NCBI GenBank assembly: GCA_020634115.1
Contig: JACKCH010000014.1
Location: 1 to 64,000, forward strand
Reading direction: 5' to 3'
DNA: 64,000 bases
Origin: Anaerolineaceae bacterium
Lineage (GTDB): Bacteria > Chloroflexota > Anaerolineae > Aggregatilineales > Phototrophicaceae
Shown: positions 52,391 through 59,690 of the stretch, piece after piece
Layout of the letters: each line of letters opens with the position of its first letter
How positions within the stretch are numbered: position 1 is the stretch's first letter
Made by a program: the position numbers and the translations under genes
The notes under the pieces: model-generated
What the model was told of the DNA's origin: nothing
Databases searched by the model: none
The model's input: only the letters and a program-made list of their open reading frames with translations

Positions 52391-53635
52391 ATGCCTACAT
52401 TTCCGTTACCCATTGTTCAGCTTTTCGGCCAGGGTGGTGCGTATCTGATCTACCTGGCTATCGGTATCGCCTTCGGCATGGTGCTGGAAGTTTCCGGCTT
52501 CGCCAATTCGCCTAAACTGGCAGCGCAGTTCTATTTCAAAGACATGACCGTCATCAAAGTCATGTTCGGCGCGATTATCGTCGCCATGCTGCTCATCCTG
52601 CTCGCTTCCGGCATCGGCCTGCTGGACTACAATCTGGTCTGGGTCAATCCTACCTATATGTGGCCGGGCATTGTCGGCGGCCTGATTATGGGCGTAGGCT
52701 TCATCCTGGGCGGCTTCTGCCCCGGCACATCACTGGTCGCGGCAGCCACGCTCAAAATTGATGGGATGTTCTTCGTCCTGGGCGCGTTCTTCGGTATCTT
52801 CATGTTCGGGGAAACCGTCAGTTCGTTCGACAGTTTCTGGCATTCGTCCTATCTGGGACGTTTCACCCTGCAAGACCTGTTCAATGTAGATGCTGGGGTG
52901 ATCGCCCTAGTGGTCGTCCTGATGGGGTTATTCGTGTTCTGGGGCAGTGAACAGTTAGAACGCATCTTCGGCAAGAAAGACCTGAAAGCCGAACCCCGCT
53001 GGCGTTACGGCGCAGCAGCAGCAACCGTCGTCGCCGGGATCGCCCTGGTGATTATCGGCCAGCCCACCGCTGCTGACCGCTGGTCACAAATGCAGGTCGA
53101 GCGTGAAACCCAACTGGCAGATCGCGCTGTGCAAATTGATCCGGGCGAACTCTTCGACCTGATCCATAATGATCGTGTCATCGTCAAGATGCTGGATGTC
53201 CGCAACGAAAGTGATTTCAATAAATTCCACATCTTGGATGCCATCCACATCCCACCAGAAGATATTTCTGCTGCAATAACCGACTTCCACATGGAACAAG
53301 AAAATACGGTATTTGTCGTCATGAGTAATGACGAAACCATCGCGACGGAAGTCTGGAAGACTCTGGTTTCTGAAAGCATCCCCAATGCATATATCCTGGG
53401 GGGCGGCGTTAATGCCTGGCTGGACACATTCAGCAGCGAGACGTTTAAAGCGGAATACGCAGTAGCCGCTAATACAACAGTCGGTGACGATCAACTCCGC
53501 TACAGTTTCCCGGAATCGCTCGGTTCTCGCTACCCAGCAGCCTCACCTGACCCCGGCCACTTCCACGAATTGGAGTATGAGTCGAAAGTGGTGTTAGAAA
53601 CCAAACGCGGGCCGACAGGCGGCGGATGCGGCTAG
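52391..53635 (+). CDS. YeeE/YedE-type sulfur transport subunit 2 with rhodanese-like tail
   Basis: 414 residues, ATG with GGAGG eight bases upstream. Residues 14-185 hold the membrane domain with GFILGGFCPGTSLVAAA (103-119, Cys110), the second YeeE signature. One more helix lies at about 205-223. A rhodanese-like domain follows (about 246-350): LDVRNESDFNKFHILDAIHI and ILGGGVNAW are family words. The active loop reads VVMSNDETI with Ser312 where the catalytic Cys belongs. The chain ends in GPTGGGCG, with Cys413 next to last, like the sulfur-carrying arm of SoxY. A sulfur trafficking role is proposed. Last gene of the operon, with a terminator 20 bases after its stop. Confidence 0.85.
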   Translation: MPTFPLPIVQLFGQGGAYLIYLAIGIAFGMVLEVSGFANSPKLAAQFYFKDMTVIKVMFGAIIVAMLLILLASGIGLLDYNLVWVNPTYMWPGIVGGLIMGVGFILGGFCPGTSLVAAATLKIDGMFFVLGAFFGIFMFGETVSSFDSFWHSSYLGRFTLQDLFNVDAGVIALVVVLMGLFVFWGSEQLERIFGKKDLKAEPRWRYGAAAATVVAGIALVIIGQPTAADRWSQMQVERETQLADRAVQIDPGELFDLIHNDRVIVKMLDVRNESDFNKFHILDAIHIPPEDISAAITDFHMEQENTVFVVMSNDETIATEVWKTLVSESIPNAYILGGGVNAWLDTFSSETFKAEYAVAANTTVGDDQLRYSFPESLGSRYPAASPDPGHFHELEYESKVVLETKRGPTGGGCG

Positions 53636-53655
53636 TATCATCACGTCACTTTTTG

Positions 53656-53689
53656 ACTGCCTGGTATGTTTTCCGGGCAGTTTTTGTTT
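53656..53689 (+). terminator. Rho-independent terminator of the sulfur operon
   Basis: ACTGCCTGG and CCGGGCAGT form nine pairs (one G-T), loop TATGTTTT, followed by TTTTTGTTTC. It ends the cytochrome/YeeE operon. Confidence 0.85.
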
Positions 53690-53724
53690 CTGTGGGCCAC
53701 AGAGACCGTCAAATTCAACACTAT

Positions 53725-53754
53725 ACAGGTCATAGTCGAGCGGTTATGGCCTGT
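53725..53754. repeat. Inverted repeat before the infC promoter
   Basis: ACAGGTCATA and TATGGCCTGT make ten pairs with one G-T around a ten-base loop. It lies between the sulfur operon terminator and the infC promoter and may be a second terminator-like hairpin or an operator. Confidence 0.4.
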
Positions 53755-53793
53755 ACTGGCCGGAGATTCCCCACGAAACCCTATCGCTGCGTA

Positions 53794-53822
53794 TTGACTT
53801 CACCCAGGCGCTATGTTAGACT
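53794..53822 (+). promoter_or_regulatory. Promoter of infC-rpmI-rplT
   Basis: TTGACT (53794-53799), 17-base spacer, TAGACT (53817-53822). The start of transcription would be near 53829, giving a leader of about 36 bases before the infC start. Confidence 0.55.
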
Positions 53823-53864
53823 TTTTCCACTCAAATTTCTTTAATTATTCAAAGGGATCAGGCT

Positions 53865-54389
53865 ATCAGCGCCTCAAACTATCGCATTAACGATCAAATT
53901 CGCGCCCGTGAGGTTCGGTTAATCACTGACACAAATGAAAACGTGGGTGTGGTTTCGTTTCGCCGGGCATTGCAAATGGCGGAAGACCTGGGTTTAGACC
54001 TGGTGGAGGTTTCTCCGAATTCCGACCCACCAGTATGCCGGATCATGGATTTCGGCAAATTTCAGTATGAACGCCAGCGGCGCGAACGCGAGGCGCGAAA
54101 ACAGCAGAAGACAGTTGAGGTTAAAGAAATCCAACTACGCCCGAAGACAGACCAGCATCACCTGGGTTTTAAGGTGAAAAATGCCCGCCGCTGGATTTCC
54201 GAGGGTATGAAAGTAAGGGTGCGGGCGCGCTTCCGGGGCCGGGAAAGAGATTATCCCGATATTGCCCGTGATCGGATGATGGAGATCGCAGCGGAGTTGC
54301 AGGACATCGCGGTGATCGAGCAGCATCCCAGTATGGAAGGCAGTTCAATGTTGATGATCCTGTCACCCAACCCGGATAAGAAGAAATAA
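53865..54389 (+). CDS. infC: Translation initiation factor IF-3 (ATC start)
   Basis: 174 residues from an ATC codon at 53865, with AAAGGG eight bases upstream. The first in-frame ATG/GTG (53943) would remove about 26 conserved residues, including NYRINDQIRAREVRLI, the standard IF-3 start. Both domains are seen: the N-terminal domain (INDQIRARE, LGLDLVEVSP, CRIMDFGKFQYE) and the C-terminal domain (KEIQLRPKTDQHH, VRVRARFRGRE, SMLMILSP). IF-3 keeps ribosomal subunits apart and proofreads the start codon. A rare start codon fits the known self-regulation of infC by IF-3, which rejects non-standard codons. It leads the operon with rpmI and rplT. Confidence 0.93.
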   Translation: MSASNYRINDQIRAREVRLITDTNENVGVVSFRRALQMAEDLGLDLVEVSPNSDPPVCRIMDFGKFQYERQRREREARKQQKTVEVKEIQLRPKTDQHHLGFKVKNARRWISEGMKVRVRARFRGRERDYPDIARDRMMEIAAELQDIAVIEQHPSMEGSSMLMILSPNPDKKK

Positions 54390-54407
54390 CACTGGAGCGG
54401 AACTACT

Positions 54408-54644
54408 GTGGGTAAGAAATATAAACTCAAGACGCATAAAGCAACCTCAAAACGCTTTCGTGTGACTGGCACCGGTAAGTTGGTTCGCACTAAAGGTGGT
54501 AAGAGCCATTTCCGCCGCCGGACACCGAAACGCACCAAACGCCAGTTGCACAAACTGATCGGTATCGCCAGCAGCAAGCAGGCGAGAAAAATCAAGCAGT
54601 TGGCGCCGTACCTGACTCAGCATCGTCAGAACCCGCCCGGCTAA
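54408..54644 (+). CDS. rpmI: Ribosomal protein bL35
   Basis: 78 residues from GTG 54408 (GGAG twelve bases before). The family pattern KYKLKTHKATSKRFRVTGTGK is complete, as is the FRRRTPKRTKRQLHKL region. A 10-15 residue C-terminal extension (YLTQHRQNPPG) makes it a little longer than usual. Large-subunit ribosomal protein, made with rplT in the infC operon. Confidence 0.95.
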   Translation: MGKKYKLKTHKATSKRFRVTGTGKLVRTKGGKSHFRRRTPKRTKRQLHKLIGIASSKQARKIKQLAPYLTQHRQNPPG

Positions 54645-54671
54645 CTCATATTTCGTGATACGATTTCACGA

Positions 54672-54702
54672 CCCAGGGCAATGGCTCTGGGCGTTTGTTG
54701 TC
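54672..54702 (+). promoter_or_regulatory. Hairpin between rpmI and rplT
   Basis: CCCAGGGC and GCTCTGGG form eight pairs (one G-T) around AATG, followed by CGTTTGTTGTCT. It may be a partial terminator or a control hairpin, possibly for L20. Confidence 0.5.
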
Positions 54703-54715
54703 TAGGAGCAGCATC

Positions 54716-55069
54716 ATGGCTAGAACAAAGACCGGCTTTGTACGTCGGCGTCATCACAAGAAGGTTCTGAAACTGGTCCGCGGCCAATGGGGAACACGCG
54801 GGCGTCTCTTCCGCCGTTCCAACGAGGCCATGCTCAAGAGCCTGTGGTACTCATACCGGGATCGCCGCGCCCGTAAGCGTGACATGCGCCGTCTGTGGAT
54901 CACCCGGATTAACGCCGCTGCCCGTCTGAACGGCCTGAGCTACAGCCGCTTTATGTATGGGCTGAAGCAGGCGCAGGTGGAAGTGGATCGTAAGATTCTG
55001 GCAGACATCGCCGTGCGTGACCCGGAAACCTTCACCAAGCTAGCGGCACTCAGCCTGCAAAACCAGTAA
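54716..55069 (+). CDS. rplT: Ribosomal protein bL20
   Basis: 117 residues from ATG 54716 (AGGAGC upstream); the ATG at 54695 would add seven residues that are not part of the family. MARTKTGFVRRRHHKKVLKL, WGTRGRLFRRSNE and LWITRINAAARLNGLSYSRF are typical L20 words. It is a primary rRNA-binding protein needed for 50S assembly and, in many bacteria, represses this operon. A strong terminator follows. Confidence 0.97.
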   Translation: MARTKTGFVRRRHHKKVLKLVRGQWGTRGRLFRRSNEAMLKSLWYSYRDRRARKRDMRRLWITRINAAARLNGLSYSRFMYGLKQAQVEVDRKILADIAVRDPETFTKLAALSLQNQ

Positions 55070-55108
55070 TCGCCCACCCCGGCGGTTCGTAAACACAATC
55101 AGTACATG

Positions 55109-55137
55109 ACAAAGGGCTAGACCCTTTGTTTGCGTTT
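55109..55137 (+). terminator. Rho-independent terminator of infC-rpmI-rplT
   Basis: ACAAAGGG and CCCTTTGT form eight perfect pairs around CTAGA, followed by TTGCGTTT. Confidence 0.88.
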
Positions 55138-55254
55138 AAATCCCGGCAGAGTCGTTCATGACGCTGCTTTTTGATTCATACTTGCTCAAACAAGCGATTT
55201 CTTGTACAATAAATTCAGTTTATTTTGAACATATTAAAAGTGAAAGAAGATACG

Positions 55255-55755
55255 ATGCGCTACATTGAAACCATTCCTCAAATTACCCCCCTGCTCCAGG
55301 AAGCCGATCATGTGGACGTGAAAACCATCGAAAGCACGGTCAGCCTCCGCGAGTTTCTGGCGGCAATGTTTTCGTACCAACCGAATTGGGTGACATTCCT
55401 GTACGGGGTGCGGGCGGTATTCGTGCGCTTCCTGGGCATGAAACAGGGTGGAATTCCACGCCCGCGCCCGCTCACGCCGGAAAAAATCGCTTTCACGTCA
55501 GGCAGTCCGGCCTACTTCTTTAAAGTAAGAATGGCGCTGGAAAACGCTTTCTACGTCGCTGAAATCAAGGATAAGCACCTGGATGCTATGCTGGGCGTGG
55601 TGGTCGAACCGCTGCAAGACAACCGCAAACGATTTCACGTTCTAACCATTGTGAACTACAACAACTGGGCCGGGCCAATCTACTTTAATGTGATTCGGCC
55701 TATTCATCATGTGGTGGTCAAGGGCATGGCACGGGCCGGGGCACGCGGCGTCTGA
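55255..55755 (+). CDS. DUF2867 family protein
   Basis: 166 residues from ATG 55255. The pattern REFLAAMFSYQPNWVTFLYGVRAVFVRFLGM (about 30-60), ENAFYVAEIKDKHLDAMLGVVVE and HVLTIVNYNNWAGPIYFNVIRPIHH is that of DUF2867, an uncharacterised family with a lipid- or ligand-binding-like fold. Soluble, no signal peptide. Monocistronic after the rplT terminator. Confidence 0.8.
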   Translation: MRYIETIPQITPLLQEADHVDVKTIESTVSLREFLAAMFSYQPNWVTFLYGVRAVFVRFLGMKQGGIPRPRPLTPEKIAFTSGSPAYFFKVRMALENAFYVAEIKDKHLDAMLGVVVEPLQDNRKRFHVLTIVNYNNWAGPIYFNVIRPIHHVVVKGMARAGARGV

Positions 55756-55860
55756 CCGCTGCCCACCGATTGCCGGACGATACCACTGCGGAATTTGAGC
55801 CGGGACGCGGGTTTCTTGTATCATCGCGCTATCGCAGTGCGGTTCACGAGGAGCATACGC

Positions 55861-56670
55861 ATGTCCCGATTTTCCGATCAGGATTACCTGCTCACTGAGC
55901 AGTATCACAACGCATCCAATCTGATGGATCGAATCCGGCTGCACGAGCAGTTCAGCACCAACCCATATGGTTGGATGGCGTGGCTCTTTGACCAATACCA
56001 GCTACCCGCGGACGCTCATATTCTAGAAGTGGGCTGCGGCCCAGCGGACTGCTGGCATAAAAACTACCAGCGTATCCCCGCCGGTTGGAACATTACACTG
56101 TCGGATTTTTCAGCAGGAATGCTGGACTCAGCTCGCACTCACCTGGGTGATAACGCCGGACGGTTTACTTTTCGGGTGATTGACGCCCAGGCCATTCCTT
56201 ATGAGGATGCCCACTTTGACGCGGTGATCGCCAATCACATGCTGTATCATGTGCCAGATCGCCCGCAGGCGCTGGCGGAAATCCAGCGGGTACTCAAACT
56301 GGACGGGCAATTCTTTGCCACCACCATTGGCCCGACGCATTTACAGGAGATGTACGACCTAGCACGCTGGTTCGACCCGAGTATCGTATTCGGCAGTGTC
56401 GCCAACCCCTTCGACCTGGAAAACGGCCTGGCACAGCTTGAAGCCTGGTTTTTGGATGTGCAGGTTGAACACTATCCTGACAGTCTGGTCGTAACCGAAG
56501 TCAAGCCGCTGGTCGCTTTCATCCTTTCTACAACCGGGAACGCCCGCGAGATTTTGCAGGGTGATCGTTTGACAACCTTCATCACCTGGGTGGAGGAAGA
56601 ATTCAGCCGCCAAGATGGGCAGTTCTTTATCACCAAAGACAGCGGCATCTTCAAGGCACGGCGGGCTTAA
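55861..56670 (+). CDS. Class I SAM methyltransferase
   Basis: 269 residues from ATG 55861 (GAGGAG about nine bases upstream). Motif I ILEVGCGPADCW (about 53-64), motif II LSDFSAGML, motif III IDAQAIPYEDAHFDAVIANHMLYHV and the RVLKLDGQFFATT strand. This is the Methyltransf_11/25 group acting on small molecules. The start MSRFSDQDYLL was preferred over the upstream reading by its ribosome site. Its end overlaps the convergent ADP-ribosylglycohydrolase gene by four bases. Confidence 0.88.
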   Translation: MSRFSDQDYLLTEQYHNASNLMDRIRLHEQFSTNPYGWMAWLFDQYQLPADAHILEVGCGPADCWHKNYQRIPAGWNITLSDFSAGMLDSARTHLGDNAGRFTFRVIDAQAIPYEDAHFDAVIANHMLYHVPDRPQALAEIQRVLKLDGQFFATTIGPTHLQEMYDLARWFDPSIVFGSVANPFDLENGLAQLEAWFLDVQVEHYPDSLVVTEVKPLVAFILSTTGNAREILQGDRLTTFITWVEEEFSRQDGQFFITKDSGIFKARRA

Positions 56671-57590
56671 TCCTCTATCGCCCAGCTAGGCAGCAACTCC
56701 CGGCGGACAATCCACTCCGCCGGGATATTCTCTATGCCCACATAGCCCGCGACAATGCCGCCGACCATCGCGCAAGTCGTATCCACGTCACCGCCCGCGC
56801 TAGCGGTCTGCCAGATGGCTTCCTCGTAGTTGTCCAGGTATGTTCCGGCGCTCCACAAGACAAACGGGACGGTATCCTGGGCGGAAATGCCGCTGCCGTT
56901 GCCGATTTCGCGCACCACATCCGGCCAGATGGGCAGGTTTTCCGGCAAATCCCGCGCTTTAAGCATCCCGGCTTTCACCTGGGAGTCTGGCACATGCGGC
57001 AGCACCATTTCGATAAACGCTTTGCGGTCTGGGCATTCACCCGTCTCACGCAACCGGCAGGCCAGCGCCGCGCCCACTGCCACCGCGACTCCCCCGGCGA
57101 CGCCTTCCGGGTGTGCGTGGGTGATTTCGGCAGAGAGCGCCGCTTGTTCAACGACTTTCGTTAAGTCGTCGGCAAAATACGCCCCTAAGGGTGTAATCCG
57201 CATGGCCGCCCCATTGCCATATGAGCCGGTGCCATGAAACATATTTTTAGACAGTTCCCGCCAGTTTCCACCAGCCTGCATTCGCAAAAGCAAACTACGA
57301 GCGCCTAAACCGTACCCCCGTGTCCAGTCCAAACGCTGTGCGAAGCTCGCCGCCAACACGTCCTGATGGATCGAGCCATGTTGTCGCAACACTTGATAAA
57401 TGGATAACGCCATGTTGGTATCATCGGTATAGCGCCAGACAGGAGACGGTAGCACCCGATTTTTCACAAAATGAGGCAAAGCCTGAGGCGAGGCCATCTC
57501 AAAAAAGCCCCCCAGAGCGTCCCCCACCGAAAGACCTTCCAACACGATGCGGGCGCGGCGTAACCGTACATCCGGTTCAGATGACAGCAT
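56667..57590 (-). CDS. ADP-ribosylglycohydrolase family protein
   Basis: 307 residues from ATG 57590 with AGGAGGAAAAACG directly before it. Metal-binding words are YTDDTNMALS (54-63) near the start and GGDVDTTCAMVGGIVAGYVG near the end, which hold the two magnesium ions in DraG/ARH enzymes. GDALGGFFE and GNGAAMRITPLGAYF are further family marks. It would remove ADP-ribose from proteins, nucleic acids or small molecules. No ADP-ribosyltransferase gene is in the window; the tandem TIR protein at 10402 is a distant NAD-related gene. Confidence 0.92.
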   Translation of the reverse strand: MLSSEPDVRLRRARIVLEGLSVGDALGGFFEMASPQALPHFVKNRVLPSPVWRYTDDTNMALSIYQVLRQHGSIHQDVLAASFAQRLDWTRGYGLGARSLLLRMQAGGNWRELSKNMFHGTGSYGNGAAMRITPLGAYFADDLTKVVEQAALSAEITHAHPEGVAGGVAVAVGAALACRLRETGECPDRKAFIEMVLPHVPDSQVKAGMLKARDLPENLPIWPDVVREIGNGSGISAQDTVPFVLWSAGTYLDNYEEAIWQTASAGGDVDTTCAMVGGIVAGYVGIENIPAEWIVRRELLPSWAIED

Positions 57591-57710
57591 CGTTTTTCCT
57601 CCTATCCACGTCCAGCGGCAATTCGCTTTCTTCTGTCTACTCGTATCCGAATTATCCTCTATAATCGGCAGATTGGCATCTATCATCATGGATAAATCCT
57701 GTATAGCGCT

Positions 57711-58814
57711 ATGCAACCACAACGAATCGTCGTCAAACTCGGCACAAGCGTCCTGACCGGCGGCACGACCCGCCTCAACCGTCAGCGCATGTTAGAGGTC
57801 GTCCAGCAGGTGGCGCGGCTGTACCAGGCCGGTCATGAGATGATCGTCGTCAGTTCCGGGGCGGTGGCCGCCGGGCGCGAACGGCTGAACTTCCCCGACC
57901 TGGGACGTTCCGTCCCCGCCAAACAGATGTTGAGCGCCGTCGGTCAGGGGCGGCTGCTGCGTATTTACAGCGACCTATTCGATCTCTTCGACATCCCTGT
58001 CGGGCAGATTTTACTCACGCGGGACGACCTGGATGACCGGGCGCGCTACCTGAATATCCGCGACACCCTCATCACCCTGATCGAGCAGCGTGTCGTGCCA
58101 GTGATTAACGAAAATGACACGACTGCCACCCATGAAATCCGTGTTGGCGATAATGACAATCTCTCCGCGCTGGTGGCGAACCTGCTGGAAGCCGATCTCC
58201 TGGTGATGCTCACCGACCAACCCGGCCTGTTTACCGCTGACCCCCGCCGGAACGCGGACGCCCGCTTGATTTCCCAGGTGGAACGCATTGATGACAAAAC
58301 CTGGGCGCTGGCCGGTGGCGCGGGAACGAATGTCGGCACCGGAGGCATGGTGACGAAGATTCAGGCAGCGCAGCTTGCCAGCCGCAGCGGAGTCACGACG
58401 ATTATCGCCGGGGGCAAAGAGCCGGACGTGCTGGCGCGAATCGTGCGTGGAGAAACTGTCGGCACGCGCTTTGAACCGGTCAACACCCACCTGGAAAGCC
58501 GGAAACGCTGGTTGCTGGCCGACTCCCCGGCTGGCGTGATCCGTGTAGACGCCGGGGCCGCACAAAAGCTGGTCAAAGGCGGGGCGAGTCTGCTGCCGGT
58601 GGGGGCAGTTGCGGTGGATGGGGATTTTATTCGGGGGGCGACGGTGGCCGTCATCGCACCGGATGGCCGGAAAATCGCGCACGGCTTGACCAGCTATACC
58701 AGCGAAGAAATCCGGCAGCTTTGCGGCGTGAAGTCCAGCCGGATTGTGGAGATTTTCGGGTATAGTTATGGGGACGCCCTGATTCACCGGAATAATATGG
58801 TGGTGCTGATATGA
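57711..58814 (+). CDS. proB: Glutamate 5-kinase
   Basis: 367 residues: amino-acid kinase domain (VVKLGTSVLTGG at 6-17, SSGAVAAGRE, NENDTTATHEI, AGTNVGTGGMVTKIQAA) and a C-terminal PUA domain (about 275-367, PAGVIRVDAGAAQKLVKGG). It phosphorylates glutamate in the first step of proline synthesis and is usually inhibited by proline. It is divergent from the ADP-ribosylglycohydrolase gene and shares ATGA with the following nucleotidyltransferase gene. Confidence 0.96.
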   Translation: MQPQRIVVKLGTSVLTGGTTRLNRQRMLEVVQQVARLYQAGHEMIVVSSGAVAAGRERLNFPDLGRSVPAKQMLSAVGQGRLLRIYSDLFDLFDIPVGQILLTRDDLDDRARYLNIRDTLITLIEQRVVPVINENDTTATHEIRVGDNDNLSALVANLLEADLLVMLTDQPGLFTADPRRNADARLISQVERIDDKTWALAGGAGTNVGTGGMVTKIQAAQLASRSGVTTIIAGGKEPDVLARIVRGETVGTRFEPVNTHLESRKRWLLADSPAGVIRVDAGAAQKLVKGGASLLPVGAVAVDGDFIRGATVAVIAPDGRKIAHGLTSYTSEEIRQLCGVKSSRIVEIFGYSYGDALIHRNNMVVLI

Positions 58815-59605
58815 CCCTGATACGCGAGACGATACTGGATGCGGTTCAGACCACGCTGCAACCGCTGGATTACGTTCATGCCATGTGGCAAGGTGGCGCG
58901 GCGGCCTTCAACCGGGCCGATGAATGGTCGGATATTGACCTGATGATTATCGCCGACGGTGACCATGTAGCCGATACCGTGACGGCATTAGAAACGGCGC
59001 TGCAAAGCCTGTCGCCGATAGACATCCGTAATGAACTGCCCACCCCAACATGGCACGGTCACTGGCAGACCTTCTACCGCCTGCGAGATACCAGCCCGTT
59101 CCTGTTCATAGACTGCGTGGTACTGAAACGCAGCAACCCCAACCGCTTTTTAGAAACCGAGCTGCATGGTCAGGCGGTGGTACATTTCGATAAAGGCGAT
59201 TTCACCCAACCACCGCCGTTTTCAGTAGAGAACCATATTGAATTGCTCAAAAAGCGTTTTGAAGCCGTCAAAGTCATGTTCAATCTGTTCCACTATGTGA
59301 TGACGCAGAAGGAACTCAATCGCGGTAATAGCATGGACGCGCTGGCTTACTATCACGCCTTCACGCTGCGCCCATTGGTGGAAGTCCTGCGGATGCAACA
59401 TGACCCCGCCCGCTATAACTTTTATATCCGCTATGCGAAGTATGACCTGCCACCGGAAGTGGTCGTCCGGCTTGAGCCGCTGTTTTTCGTAACGGATGCC
59501 GCTGACCTGGCTACCAAACTTACCCAGGCAGGCGAATTGTTCACAGAAGCCTGTGCCCAGGTGGATTTCGATGCCATACGACACAAATTGACCGGGAAGA
59601 AATAA
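58811..59605 (+). CDS. Nucleotidyltransferase-fold protein inserted in the proBA operon
   Basis: 264 residues. The nucleotidyltransferase core lies at about 27-50 (QGGAAAFNRADEWSDIDLMII), with the two Asp of D-I-D and an upstream Gly-Gly. A helical C-terminal half resembles substrate-binding parts of aminoglycoside-type or DUF4037-like transferases. It starts inside the proB stop and ends 85 bases before proA. Its link to proline synthesis is unknown; it may only share the transcript. Confidence 0.75.
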   Translation: MTLIRETILDAVQTTLQPLDYVHAMWQGGAAAFNRADEWSDIDLMIIADGDHVADTVTALETALQSLSPIDIRNELPTPTWHGHWQTFYRLRDTSPFLFIDCVVLKRSNPNRFLETELHGQAVVHFDKGDFTQPPPFSVENHIELLKKRFEAVKVMFNLFHYVMTQKELNRGNSMDALAYYHAFTLRPLVEVLRMQHDPARYNFYIRYAKYDLPPEVVVRLEPLFFVTDAADLATKLTQAGELFTEACAQVDFDAIRHKLTGKK

Positions 59606-59690
59606 CAAACTAGGAACAGATCACCTATACGGCACAATAAATCCGTATCTTTTGAGGAAGACTTCACTTGGAAGTCAGATGGAGTTTTAG

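Noticed and set aside
53943..54389. infC starting at the GTG at 53943
   Set aside because: It removes the conserved first part of the IF-3 N-terminal domain, which is clearly encoded upstream in the same frame.
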